A stretch of 46,261 bases of DNA from Didymodactylos carnosus (taxonomy: Eukaryota > Rotifera > Eurotatoria > Philodinida > Philodinidae). Each line of letters starts with the position of its first letter. The stretch's first letter is position 1. Made by a program: the position numbers and the translations under genes. Below are positions 1-11,361 of the stretch, piece by piece. A model generated the notes under the pieces. It worked only from the letters and a program-made list of their open reading frames with translations. It had not been told where the DNA came from and made no database searches. The stretch spans positions 1 to 46,261 of the forward strand of contig CAJNOQ010000574.1 of assembly GCA_905250885.1 (NCBI GenBank), in the 5' to 3' direction.

Positions 1-2789
1 TCCACACGTTTTTTCAAAAAAAAGCGTAAGCGAGATCTTTGGATTATTGTTGATGCTCTACACGATGGGCAAAGTGGAATTTTCGCGTCTAATAATGAAT
101 GTAATAGTGGGCGGACCTCTGCGGAAGGACCTACCCTAATTCGTCTTAGAACTATTTTTCTCAGTTCGTCCCATATTAGTTTACACTTAATTAGCTTTAA
201 TATAATTGTCCGTACCTCTTGCGTACGGTGCTATATATGACTGTTGTGGGTGTATAAACAGTTAACAACGAGAGCTGAATAGCGAAAACAAGAACATAAA
301 GATGCTTTTCGAGGTATTGGATTCTCGAGGGTTGTACGACTAAATAATGGACTAAGTTACATCTCCGGTATTACACTATTATTGTCATTTATTTTTTCAA
401 AATGACGCATCATATCGACTTCCTGGATTTTTCTCGACAACGATTGAACATAATGGAAGAAACTTTCATTGATTTTGATATGTGGAAAAATATCGACAAA
501 AGAATTTATTGTAGTTTGTACGAAATCGCAGGTCAGGCGCTGTGGATTCATTTCAATATTCAACTTTTTAGTATATTCGATTAAATGTCTCAATATTTTC
601 GTGTAGACAATGGAATTTTTCCATGTAGTCAAAGAATATGCACATAGTATCATGAATACCATCGCCGTCGGCTAAACTGTTTGATGGTACAACACTTTAT
701 TTATTTTGAGGCGCGAGCACAGATATTTGGGACGAATTGAGAAAAAAGTATATGGGACAAACTGAGAGAGAAGTGTTGGTGGGACGAACTGAGAAAAAAG
801 CTTCGTGGGACGAATTGAGAAGTCAATTTGAGACGAACTGAGAGGACACCCTTTTCTTTATACTTTTTTTATTTACCGTGATTGAGAACAAATGAGAAAA
901 CAGACTATCTGTTTTGTACCATGAAACAATAGTTTTCATTGCCAGTATTAGAAGATTGTCGTGATGATTAAGAAGCGTTATAAGGTATTGTAATATACCT
1001 GCATAGTGGTACAGTAGCCACGTGGCGATAGGTGTGTTGTACATTACACCTGCTTTTTTTGTCGCCACGGCACTGCATAGTGGTCATCGTTCATAGCAGA
1101 ACATCGGGCCACACTACATCGTTAAGGCAATAAAATGTTTGCATCATGGAAAATATCGATGGCAATTGAGCGCACTCAAATTTTATAAATACTGGAATAT
1201 GATGAGCAATCGACTATTACTGTATTGTAAATAGCTGTTGGAAAAGGGAAAAACACATTTTATCTTTCAACCAAGTTCTCGCTATTTGGAGGAGACATCT
1301 TCATAGAAAATTCTTCTCTGGCATTTCTGCAAGTGTACAGGAAGACGTCGAACTGAACATTTTTCTTTTATAACCTTTTTATTCTTTTTTATTAGTATCT
1401 TTTGTTTCTCTCTTTCTTTCTCTTAAGGCTATTATCAGCTAAACGCTCGATTCTTCAGAATTATGTTTTTTACAAGTTTAACACGTGTTCTGCTACCATT
1501 TTTAATGTCTTATAATTAAAAAAAATTACAACACGACCTACGAATGTGACTATTTTAAAGACAGGCACTCTGTAACAGTAACAGTAATTCTTGCGATAAA
1601 AATGTCACTACTCTTTAATTACCATTATGATGATGATTTATATTTTTGAATTTTCTTCTAACTGAAGAGAATAAGTGATAAAACTATAGCAGGATTTTTA
1701 TATTATTATTTACTATCACTTTCCTCTCTTTCATGTATGTCTTTGTGAACAAATACAGACAATAACATATATTTGGTTTCTTTTTGAAGATGATGAAGTA
1801 GAATGTCAAGAAATGTGATTCATACACACATACTTCTACTTTATACAATAGTACTCACTGGTTTTTTTCCTGTTTTCTTGTTCAATTGGGCAATACCATC
1901 TTTTCTTTTTATTCAGAAGTTCGCTGTTATCTACTATCACATTATTTTTTCTTATGATAAGATACTGACATTATTTACATTGTCGATTTATTGATTATTA
2001 CTATCTTTCGATTATTCTACCTCAAAAAGTTATTCACTCTAAAGATTATAAAGTTTAAAACAAGAGCCATGTTAAACAAAAAAATGGAACGTGTCTTCTA
2101 AAATCTATTTTTGTTTGTCTGGTATAAAATTTTGGAATAGTTTTCAGCTTATCTTATTAAAATCTGTACATCACCCTCACTCTCACTCGAAGACAAGACT
2201 TCAGGCAGTCAATAGCTAACAGTTTCAATATAAAAATAGGATAGCCCTTGTTATTGCTAAAAGAGCTGTCATACTGCTCAGGGATGAAGAAACTCCTCAT
2301 TTATATTAATTATCTGCAAAAAAAAGATATGTCATTTGATAGTAACATTAAAATTTATTTTCTGCTTTTCATTTCTGTTTTAAATTTTCATACACAATTT
2401 CATTTATGTTTTACATCGATAGTAAGAATACAACGGAAATCTTTAAAAGAAAAAGATCCCTTTTCCTTTTTTCATATTTTATACTGTCAGTTTTCTAACC
2501 ATTATGAAAAGAAATGACATTATATTTTTAGTTTATTTTCTACATTGATTCTTTAAGTGTTTTCCGTTATTCACAAAGTTTTTCTTTTTTCTGGTGTCTT
2601 TCCTCAAGATGCTAACAGTACATAGCGGTTAAAAATTGTGACTTTAATCATGCTATCCATATAATCATGGTATTAACAATATATTATATTCTCTTAGTTT
2701 TATAATTAACTATCTGCTTAAAAAGAATTTTTCTATTTTATCTCATTTCACAACTCTTGAACTATAATCTCTTTAGAAATACTTATGAT
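1..2789. other. Intergenic region with no recognisable gene
   Basis: I recognise no gene in this 2.8-kb stretch. Short open frames on either strand (up to about 100 codons near 357-662) have AT-driven composition and no motif I know, so I do not call them. Visible structure is limited to the short tandem repeat at 729-846, a single inverted copy of its unit near 150-175, and a direct repeat of ctgcatagtggt at about 1000 and 1072. The last few hundred bases before 2790 presumably hold the promoter and 5' UTR of the synaptotagmin-like gene, but no defined element is visible. Confidence 0.5.
729..846. repeat. Short tandem repeat, about 5 imperfect units of 23-27 nt
   Basis: Five successive units start with gggacgaaytgagaa or a near variant, followed by a more variable spacer. 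The last two units are shortened. A single copy in reverse orientation (ctcagttcgtccca) lies about 560 bases to the left near 160, so the array and that copy could pair. This may be the subterminal part of a foldback element, but I cannot define its ends. Confidence 0.6.
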
Positions 2790-4387
2790 ATGGAAACAAC
2801 ATCTTCAATTGACAAAAATTGGGAATTTATATTGATTTTAATTGGTGCTGTTGTTATACTTCTTGTACTATTATATATTATTGGTCGCTGGTTGGATATT
2901 AAATGGTCTCACAGTTGTACGTGCTATTGCTGTCGAAACATTGAAAAAAATCGCATTTTGAATAATGATGATGTTGTTCAAACAAGAATTTATGGACAAG
3001 AAAATGTGTTCACCACACTAAATTCTATTCAAGATAATAACAGTTTACCAACGTATCTTTCAGATTCATCTATAGTAATGCATGAAACAGATGAAATCGT
3101 TTTGAATCAAACAATTTGTAAGTAAAATTTTGATGTAATATTACAAAAATGAAAGTTTTTTGTTTTATTTTTTTTTATAGCAGATAATAGTCAAACTGAT
3201 TCCCTTTGCATTCAGGAAAAGCCAACATTGAGACGAACAGTAACATGTAATTCAAATGAATCTCTATGCTCATTACGTGATTTAGAATTAGATGTCGCTT
3301 GTTGTGGTCAAATACAAATAAATATCAATTTTAATGCGTACGTTCATATGTCAACTATTTGATCTCGTTAACAAGTAAAAATAGAAAACGATACTTATTT
3401 CTAGTTTAGAAGAAAGTCTTGAAATTACGTTTATTCAAGCAAGAGAATTGAAACTAATGAAGCCAAATGAAAATGAATTAAGAACGTATATTGTTTCATG
3501 GCTCGATAATGATAGTTGGAATAAACAAATTACTCAGGTTATTAACATAAAAGTTCTACTAGTTTTTAAATTTTTTTTATAAAAATTATTTTAGATTGCC
3601 ATTACAGAATGTGGTGGTAATGTTGAATATAATTCACTAATGAAATGGAAAATCGATGATCGTTTATTGACTCAGACAACACTTCATGCAATATTATATT
3701 GTATTAGTGAAAATAATATAGAGAAAATTGTTGGTGAAACAGCGTTCAAAGTTGGCGAACTCTATATTTTTCAACCATTAACAACATGGTTAAATATTCG
3801 AGATGATAACGATGTAATTTGACTGATATTATTTTCATAATATTTTTATGATATTCTTCTTTATACTTTGTAGATTTGTTCATGGTCAGGCGAAGTTTTA
3901 ATTAGTTTATGTTATCATCCAACTTCAAGTAGATTAACTTGTACATTGGTACAAGCAAGAAATTTAATTTTTCAAAAGAAAAAATTAATCAGTGGTATAA
4001 TGCTTTATCAACGTATATCTAAAACAATATGATAATCAACGCTTTATGTTCTATTTAGATTGTTATGCAACAATATCGTTAATTCGTCGAAATGAAATTG
4101 TAAAAAAAACCAAAACCTGCTATTATCGTTCAGTTGATTCTAATCCATTATTTAATGAAACATCAACATTTATGGTAACTGGAAAAGAGTTATTTGAAAC
4201 GTTTATTCGAATTGTATTGTTTGAAATTACAACACAAAACAGCAAAGTCTATGAAATTGGACATACAATTCTCGGTTCACATGGAAAAAATGCTTACAAA
4301 ACCGCACCACAAGGTCTTAACCATTGGGAACAAATGATACGACTATTGAGAAGACAAGTAACATTATGGCATACAATAAAATTATAA
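2790..4387 (+). CDS. Synaptotagmin-like protein, TM plus tandem C2 domains (6 exons)
   Basis: Six exons join in consistent phase: 2790-3117, 3181-3337, 3405-3537, 3595-3813, 3874-3994 and 4059-4387, giving 428 residues. An earlier in-frame TTG is not used as the start because the ATG at 2790 directly precedes the hydrophilic N-terminus. The protein has a membrane helix at about residues 12-33, then a cysteine cluster (Cys 43, 45, 47, 48) like the palmitoylated one of synaptotagmins, a linker, and two C2 folds at about 150-279 and 283-420. C2B opens with GEVLISLCYHP and ends with a tryptophan-histidine motif (W-H-T-I-K-L), matching the WHxL end of synaptotagmins. Family members act in vesicle traffic and exocytosis. 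The aspartates of the calcium loops are largely absent: the C2A loop reads ARELKLMKPNENE and C2B keeps only one Asp at the DCY position. It is probably calcium-independent. The exact paralogue is unknown. Confidence 0.85.
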
Positions 4388-4445
4388 TCGACGTAACAGT
4401 AACTAATATCAGGTGAAATATTTTCAAAACTAATAGGTTTTTAAA

Positions 4446-4451
4446 AATAAA
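4446..4451 (+). terminator. Candidate polyadenylation signal of the synaptotagmin-like gene
   Basis: An AATAAA hexamer lies about 60 bases after the stop codon. Its position is plausible, but such hexamers are common in AT-rich DNA. Confidence 0.35.
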
Positions 4452-4701
4452 CATTTTCTGTTGTGAAGCTACATTCACAATAATTAACATTAACTCCTTT
4501 TATCTTATTATTAAAAATATAGTCTCTTTGATTTGAACAAACTCGAATATAACAAATTTTGTAAATTTCAGTACAGTTGACGTGCAAATAGTCAACTGAT
4601 ATTGTTTTCTTTTCATACGAAAAGTACGAACTTTTGCTAGGCTCAGGGATATAGACTCATATACATATCAAAATACATTAGAACTAATTCTATATTAACT
4701 T

Positions 4702-4800
4702 ACGAGGGAATCTCTTTAGGTATAAATCACTTTTGAAACCGTACTACTTGTATCTTGTAGACCTCAGTGAGTAGTGAAATACCCTAAGTTGGTTCATCCC
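4702..4800 (+). repeat. 99-bp dispersed repeat, uninterrupted copy
   Basis: Runs from acgagggaa to ggttcatccc. The same sequence, about 90% alike by eye, is found in the same orientation at 7552-7596 plus 8369-8425, where a 772-bp element splits it. This copy therefore shows the state of the site before insertion. The pair could be direct terminal repeats of a 2.8-kb element or two copies of a small repeat; no coding content between them decides this. Confidence 0.7.
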
Positions 4801-7551
4801 GGAAATTACTCAAAGTTTCCGTAATCTATCTCTCGGCATTCGAAAGCGCTACAAAGAGTTTGTCTGCCTCAATAAAAGGTTAAGGAGAAAGATGAAACGA
4901 AAAATATTCAACATGACGAAAGACCAATTTTCTAAGCTATATTGTTTTACAAATTTCAGAATATTTTAAACAGGCTAAAGACAATGAAACAAAACTGAAG
5001 GTATTTTTGAGTACTTTAAAGTGCGCTCTTTCTCCTTATGCAGTTCATAGTTCGTTCAAATCTAAGTGAGCACTGAAAAATCTGACATTCCAAAATTCAC
5101 CTCAATATGACCAAAATCTGCTATTGCCCGGTAGGTAAATTTATGAAGAAAGCTTTAAGGTAACTTTCGCAGCTGAATCTGATACAGGTATCATTTCTCA
5201 TCCAAATAAGAAAAGACCGAGCTAAAAAGGTGCTATATTGCTGCAAGATTGATTTTGCATTGTGCATCCAATACTGGTTGATAGAGCTTTTCAATGGTTA
5301 CAAAATGCGTGTATTCTCTTTTTCTCATCATCCAACTCAATGAAAGTGGTGGAACAAAACGTTATTTCAGCTTAGAAAGTTGGTCCTTTTCATCGCGTTG
5401 AGTATTCTTCATTCGATTTTTTTCCTTAACTTGTTATAGAGATAAGTTTGATCAAGTCTTGTAGAGAATTCGACGGCGCATCTTTTGGAAAAACGATCAG
5501 ATCTAAGAATTGAAAAGAAAAGCAATTATATACAAAATACAAGGAGGACCAATTATTCTGGGCCAACCAATACTATCAAGTCAAAACCGTAATTTTACAA
5601 TACCTAATAAAAATTAACCTGGAGAGGCGAAATACTCCGGATTTAAACTTGAGGAGATGCTCCATATCTAAAACTAGGCTTACAGTTCTTTCCTTTCGAT
5701 TCCGAGCTAGTGAATGGATGTAAAACATTCTTTTATACTGCAACTTTTAAGTTTAGACCCAAATAAATTAGGCTTAAATTTTGTCATGCGGATTTTTTGC
5801 AAAACTGAGTTTGAGACTTTAAGCATCTCTTGTAATAGTTACGGTTTATCACAGCAGAAAAAATTTTTCAAAAAATTACGGGACAAACGGGACGGGGCAA
5901 AAAAGCCCATAAATTTTTTCACGGAACAGACGGGTTCGGAATAACATTATTGCTCAATTTTGATTTGCTTCTAGAAAAAGAAACTTTTCATAATGAAAAA
6001 GTAAATAAAAGTCATCTGTAAAGTGGTTTCTATTTTCTAGAAGCAGAGAACACTTTTAGGTACTCAATACTGAAAAGTTCTGAAAAAACGAAAACTTAAA
6101 GGCTCAAGTAGGATTACTATTTTTGCATCTTTTCGTTTTATGTAAACAGTAACTCATCGTCCCTTCTTTTTTCTTATTACAGTATTAAAACAGGATGTGG
6201 GATTGACTTGAAATTTTTACTACAGGTAGAATGCTGAAAAAGGTGTATTTTTTTGCTCAGACATTTCTGAGAATTTTAGAAAATGTATCAATGATCTTAA
6301 ATATGCTTTGATACATATTTAAGAAAAAGCTTTTTGAAATATTTTCATATATGACATTCATCACTTTACAGATGAGAAGTTTAAGTAAAAAGCAATTCAA
6401 GGAATTTTTCCTTAAATGTGAATTAACCCTTCCAGGACTCTTTTGAAAAATATATCGGGTGCGGCAGAAAGAATGATATCTCAGTATTTCGTCAATATCT
6501 CGATGAGTTTTCATCGTAGAGACTTGAGCTTAGTCTTAAAAGGTTCTTCATTAAATTCTCTACAAAACCAGAAGAAAAGAGCACGCACAATAAGTAACTG
6601 TGAATTTATAGACTGTCAACACTGCTATGTTTCAAACGGGAGCACTTTCCAACGCACATTTTCAGAAGATTAATTATCTCTCTGATTCTGTCTTATCAGA
6701 CGCGAAGGCACTCTAATGTGAATTTTTTCATATCTTCGGACGTGCTCATTCTCACAGCGCTCAAAATGATTCTCTTAGACAATACAATGAGTTTTCTGGG
6801 CAGGTTTCCTTGAACCCTACTTATAATAAGCGTTTCAATTTTCTGAGAAATGAGCGTGACTTATTTGATGTCATGTGCATGCTGGATTTTTACGACAAAA
6901 AAGAATTTGCTCTGAACTGATTTTAGTTGTCTATATGGACATTTGATCTTAGCAGAGCTTGAGGCGGGAAGCTCTCATCCTGCTTTTGAAATTTTCATTT
7001 TTCATCAATAAGGCGCTACTTTATTTTAATAAAGATAAAAATAATAAATATTTAATAAAGAATATTTTCACAAAACCGGAAGGTTTATTCAGGTTTGGGA
7101 GTAAAACAACTGGCGGGAAGAAAACAATTAATTAGAGCCATTTGGCGCCAAATTCACGTTTCTTTTTTACGCTCGAGTTTATTTCTCTCACAATTGGCGG
7201 GAAAATTCTAATTAGAGCTTTATCTGAAGAACTCATGCAAGAAACTTCACTTTTTCGCATTATTTTTTAGAAAAGGACTAGCTCTTTGCTTAATTTTAGG
7301 CATTTTGAATTTGTATTGGTTAAACCCTATCCCGTTCGTATGATACCTTTAGTGTTGAAATAGTAAGTTGGCCACTACAAATTATTCCTTTTAAAGTTAG
7401 ATAAATCAGACTGAATGAAAAAAGAAAAACAAATCCCATATCTGTTTTTAGGCGCGAAAACACTTTGGCAGTAGCGCCAGAATAATGGCGCCTAAAAATA
7501 GAAATAAAATAAATTTTTTTTCTGAATTTCCCCTTTCCAAATTTCATGCTA

Positions 7552-8425
7552 ACGAGGGAACCTCTTTAGGTTATAAATCGCGTTTGAAACCGTACTCCCT
7601 AGTCGAGACTCCTGATTAATCTCCCGCACGAGTCCTGGACAAACAGTCCTACAGGAGTCCTGTCACGGGACCCCGGCAGGATCCTCTGTGGAGTCATGGA
7701 GGATTTTTAAGGGATTCAAGAGAGATTCCTCAAGACTCCCACAGGAGTTCTATGGGATTCTTAAGGAAGTTCCTGGAGAGTTCTCGAGGATTTTAAGAGA
7801 GTCCTTGGGGACTCCCTCTGGGTCTATTGATCCATCTTCTTAATTTCATGTAACTAATTAGTAATTAAGTGCCAGATACTATCACTGATACCGCTGGAGC
7901 ACATATCACCCATCGAAGGTTGACACATTAATGTTGACGTACTAGAAGAAAATTTTTAAAATTTTATCATAGAACTACATTATATTTATATATTGCCTAT
8001 CTGCAAAACAAACGGTGAATGGGGAGTTGGCAGGGACTCCTCGGGGATTGCACAGGTTGGGGAGTATGAGAGTGACTCCCGGGGAGTACATATTTCTACG
8101 GACTCTTGACAGACTTTCTCTTATGGGAGTCATAAGAAAAAAACTCTGCTCTCTGAGGAGTTCTGTAGGAGTCCATGCACGACTTTCTCCAACAGGACTC
8201 TCGACAGGAAGCCTGCAAGGATTTTTTGGGGACTCCTCATGACTCCATGTTGGACTTTTCACTTTAGAAAGTTCCTGCGACAGTCATCAGGATTCCTTAC
8301 GATTGCTGCTGAAGTTTTTCATAAACTTGGGACTCCCGTTGGAGTTTTGCCGGGAGTCTCGACTAGGGCTACTTGTATCTTGTAGATCTCAGTGAGTAGT
8401 GAAATACTCTAAGTTGGTTCATCCC
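7552..8425 (+). repeat. Second copy of the 99-bp repeat, split by an insertion
   Basis: The left part (7552-7596) and right part (8369-8425) together match the intact copy at 4702-4800. The dinucleotide ct at the join occurs once in the intact copy and twice here, once at each edge of the insertion, as expected for a 2-bp target duplication. Confidence 0.7.
7597..8368. mobile_element. 772-bp non-autonomous inverted-repeat element, GACTC-rich
   Basis: Termini are perfect 16-bp inverted repeats: ccctagtcgagactcc at 7597-7612 and its complement at 8353-8368. The element is flanked by ct on both sides. The interior is dense in GACTC and GAGTC words in both orientations, typically within ggactcc or ggagtcc, so either strand can fold extensively. 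Two overlapping open frames on opposite strands near 7975-8262 are by-products of this repetition, since the arginine- and serine-rich frames mirror each other. No transposase is present. I do not recognise a named superfamily. Confidence 0.75.
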
Positions 8426-8521
8426 CGTGGTACTTTGTTGCTGAGATATTGAAGCTTTACTCAGTTTTTGCTTATAGAGCTTGGATTTCGAACAAAATCC
8501 GACTTCTGAATTTTGACTTCA

Positions 8522-8706
8522 AACTTGCCACACTGGTAGCCCATGGTCATAGTAGTACGACGGAAAAATATGCGGTTCTAATGAATTTTCCTACCTTGAG
8601 ATATTGAGACTCGAACATTTCACCTGAAGCGAAGTTGAGGGAACCATTAGAACCGCATACTTTTCCGTCGTACTACTATGACCATGGGCTACCAGTGTGG
8701 CAAGTT
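8522..8706. repeat. Near-perfect hairpin: 62-bp arms, 61-nt loop
   Basis: The left arm is 8522-8583 and the right arm 8645-8706. They are complementary at all but one of 62 positions by eye. Such identity implies a recent foldback element or selection or conversion keeping the arms alike. No coding sequence lies in the arms or loop. Confidence 0.9.
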
Positions 8707-9558
8707 TTAATTTAAATTTTTGCGCAAGTTATTTTCTTGCCGACGACCTAGCAGCAGTACTACCATCCATTTCAAAATATAATGCACTCCATTATTCTTT
8801 GGATAACTTTTGACCGAAAATAACCAGAGAGCTGCGATTTTCACTTTTAGAGAGTAGAATCTGGGGACTATCCGTTTATGGAAAAATAAATTTCGAAATA
8901 CTATCTGCGTGTGGTAAACCTCTTCAAACCTTTTTGCAAAAACCGTCTCACTATTGAAGAAGTTTGGGATTTTCGATTCCGAATAGTGGAATGGAGACCC
9001 TGGATGTTGATCTACAATTCTCGACAAGTCCCAGGTTTCCATTTCTTATGGTCCGAGAACTAGAAACGTTCTCCGCACACTATGCTATCTCCAAATCTGA
9101 AGATTTGGGAATCTCAAAAACACTCGAGACACAGGTAATCAGCTATGCTGATCATCGTGACATTATTTATTTTCATCTTCAGATCGAAGGAACTTCAACT
9201 GATCCATTTTTTCAATTAACGCCGGTTTTTGCCTGTAGTCATGTAAACTTCAAATTCGCATGACTCACTCCGTTCCCTTCAAAAATGACTGTAACCTTCA
9301 GAAAATATTCAACATTAGTCGAAGATTATAGACCATGATGAAAAACTTAGGTGTAATGCGCTAAATGACCGTCGGATTTTCAGAGATCTCCGGATTTAAT
9401 GGTTGTAAAAGGTAAAGATTATATAGGTACCTGCGAACTAATAAAACAAGTCTCAGTTATTATATCATTTTATTCAACAAATAATAAAGAAAGTATTTAT
9501 TAAATCTAAAAACAAATAACTGAATATTTTTTGCATACTTTTCTCTAGTTCTATTAGG
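8707..9558. other. Non-coding stretch upstream of the EF-hand gene
   Basis: Open frames on both strands around 8707-9263 show no motif I recognise. The last 100 bases end in a pyrimidine-rich run and tttctctag at about 9540-9548, resembling a splice acceptor. The EF-hand message may therefore have a 5' UTR intron or a trans-spliced leader, though this is only inference. Confidence 0.35.
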
Positions 9559-9996
9559 ATGTATCAAAGTGATCCAGTCGAACAACAGTTGCGTCCTGAT
9601 CAACTTGACGAAATTAGACAGTCGTTTGCGGAGTTTGACATTAATAGAAATGGTTACATTACACCACAAGAAATGAAAGAGTCTTTGAGACGAGCCGGAA
9701 TACAGTTTGAAGATGGTGAAGTTGATCGTGTAATTTCAAATATGGATTTAAATAAAGACGGATTAGTATCGTACAATGAATATTTGAAATTCATGGCACG
9801 TGTATATACCGGCCAACACGAATCAATTCAATTTTCGCAAGGCGGTTATGGAGGACAGCAACCACCCTATAATCAGGGTCAAGGCGGTAATTATCCACCA
9901 TCAGGAGGTCAACAACAAGGAAATTACTATAATAACCAACCGGGTCCTAATCAACAACCTCCGTATCGTCCTTCAATGGGATCCAGCGGTCGTTAA
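9559..9996 (+). CDS. Two-EF-hand protein with Gln/Gly/Pro/Tyr-rich tail
   Basis: A single-exon gene of 145 codons starting at ATG 9559. Residues 1-85 form an EF-hand pair of the calmodulin type. Loop 1 (27-38, DINRNGYITPQE) and loop 2 (63-74, DLNKDGLVSYNE) both keep Asp at position 1, Asn/Asp at 3 and 5, Gly at 6 and Glu at 12, so both should bind calcium. Residues 95-145 are a low-complexity tail of Gln, Gly, Pro, Tyr and Asn with repeated QGG and QQPPY-like units, resembling disordered phase-separating or adhesive tails. No signal peptide or membrane segment is present, so it is probably cytosolic. An overlapping frame at 9800-10000 is a shadow of the repetitive tail. The partner and process are unknown. 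Confidence 0.85.
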   Translation: MYQSDPVEQQLRPDQLDEIRQSFAEFDINRNGYITPQEMKESLRRAGIQFEDGEVDRVISNMDLNKDGLVSYNEYLKFMARVYTGQHESIQFSQGGYGGQQPPYNQGQGGNYPPSGGQQQGNYYNNQPGPNQQPPYRPSMGSSGR

Positions 9997-10001
9997 ATAA
10001 A
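9996..10001 (+). terminator. AATAAA overlapping the EF-hand stop codon
   Basis: The hexamer begins at the last base of the TAA stop. If used, the message would have an almost absent 3' UTR; a later, less canonical site is equally possible. Confidence 0.3.
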
Positions 10002-10635
10002 ATGGCTTTCACGAAAGCTCTAAATACTGAACATTTTACCATCCTTCAACTAATCGTTACATTTCTGAGAATTCTTGTCCCGCTCTTCATAAAGTAAAAG
10101 GGGCGATTTCTGCAAAAAAAATGACCCTACATATTTTCTGAGAAGATAACAACTGAAATCGAGATTAGTTCGTTATTTAGTTTTTAATATTTCTACACTT
10201 TGAAACTTGATTTTATGTATTATTATTATTTGATAAATCTTTTACTGGGTATATATCATTCAATTTTAATTTCGGTTTTTTTGATTGTTTTTCAGCCGTT
10301 CAAAGCGTAAACACTTATATATCAGTGTTTGTTAGAAGAGCCTCACTTTTTATTGCGATATAAAAATAACGAATCTAGCAAAAGAGTACCGTCATTTTTC
10401 GAGGATGAATAGTTCAAACGAATAGATCGTACAACATATATTCTTGCAATTATGCCATTTGTCTATCCATTTTATGTTTAATACAATGGGGCCTCGCGAT
10501 TTTGTACAGAAATGAGTAAATTTTAGTTTTACAATATAAAAATTTAACCTACACATAAACATGTTGTCAGAAAAGCAAAAAAGATTTTAAACACTTATAA
10601 AAATTGCCACCTGTTTATCCTATTTTTTTCCCCTT
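10002..10635. other. AT-rich spacer, nothing recognised
   Basis: Downstream sequence of the EF-hand gene. I see no gene, RNA or clear repeat here. Confidence 0.4.
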
Positions 10636-10872
10636 TTACAGTTGTAGGTTTTGCCTCATTTTGGTTTTGAAAGATTTTATTGTTGGCGAGATAACTACAG
10701 TGTTGGGGAGAGAGTTCCAGTCGCGAGCTGTGCTATACAAAAAAGATTGTAGAACAGTTTCGGTGCGCGCAAATGGGATAAAAACTTGTCTGTTATGCTG
10801 TAATAGACTATCGGATCTTCTACTCACATCAAACTGTAAAAGATTGAAGCGAGTAAAGGGTGATTTAAGGAC
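10636..10872 (-). pseudogene. Relic of a non-LTR retrotransposon ORF2 C-terminus
   Basis: On the minus strand this reads as the end of a LINE reverse-transcriptase protein: a basic lead-in, then SFLYSTARDWNSLPNTVV, then a lysine-rich end SFKTKM. The W-N-x-L-P motif followed by V-V, a short spacer and F-K is typical of the extreme C-terminus of Jockey/CR1/RTE-type ORF2 proteins. Only about 75 residues remain; no reverse transcriptase or endonuclease core lies upstream. It is a 5'-truncated dead copy, as is usual for LINEs. The plus-strand open frame in the same place is its shadow. Confidence 0.6.
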
Positions 10873-11110
10873 TTAAAAAAATACACTAGTCGGAAGTACT
10901 TCCATCTCATGGAGAGTAAAAGGGAACTTTAGTTTTTCGACACAGCTTTAAAACATTGATCATCTTTAATCCCCTCAACGGTACGAACGGAATGAGATTA
11001 TCATCAAAAATCAACTTTAAACTCGAGGTAGTAGTAGATCTAGAAGCCTACTACTGAAACTTTTTAGTGAAAAAAATTGACCGTATGGTTAACAATTATC
11101 TGAGTATTCG

Positions 11111-11270
11111 CCCTAGACGACCGAACTTACGGCAATTTTATAGGGATTTTACAGAAATCTTATAAGAATCTTATATAAGGTAGTCGATGGGAGTGCTTAA
11201 GATATTGATAAGATTCCTATACGAAGGAATATAAGAATCGTATAAGATTCCGATAAAAATTCGGCTAGAC
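11111..11270. mobile_element. Short palindrome-rich element (GATTC/GAATC type)
   Basis: It begins with ccctagacgaccgaa and ends with ttcggctagac, imperfect inverted repeats. The interior is a dense series of gattc, gaatc and cttata words. It resembles in reverse orientation the block at 13165-13304 and shares its end motif with the element at 7597-8368. Confidence 0.45.
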
Positions 11271-11361
11271 AGATTATATAATTAGTTTAGAAGAATTGAT
11301 AAAATAAGTTAACACACGAACTTTTATGTGTGTCAATTAAAGCGTCTGACTGTATGCAGAC

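Larger units (their letters stand above)
4388..7551. other. Intergenic region, transposon-like, no gene recognised
   Basis: This stretch separates the synaptotagmin-like and EF-hand genes. Short open frames (for example near 5714-5944 and 6443-6673) match nothing I know. It contains one copy of a 99-bp repeat (4702-4800), a GC-containing patch near 5878-5940 with repeated acgggac words, repeated ggcgggaa words near 7111 and 7195, and a small hairpin at about 7446-7497 in which tttttaggcgc pairs with gcgcctaaaaa. It looks like old mobile-element debris. Confidence 0.45.

Noticed and set aside
357..662. 101-codon minus-strand frame as a gene
   Set aside because: No recognisable domain, no splice context and AT-driven composition; chance frames of this length occur here.
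4702..4800. The end ggttcatccc resembles a tRNA B box, hinting at a tRNA or tRNA-derived SINE
   Set aside because: No convincing A box at the right distance and no cloverleaf could be folded by eye; the second copy gives no extra support.
7975..8262. Overlapping frames on both strands as coding genes
   Set aside because: They lie wholly inside the repeat-saturated 772-bp element and mirror each other, as expected of palindromic repetition.
8707..9263. Open frames of about 100 codons on both strands
   Set aside because: No family signal; they overlap one another and border a hairpin element.
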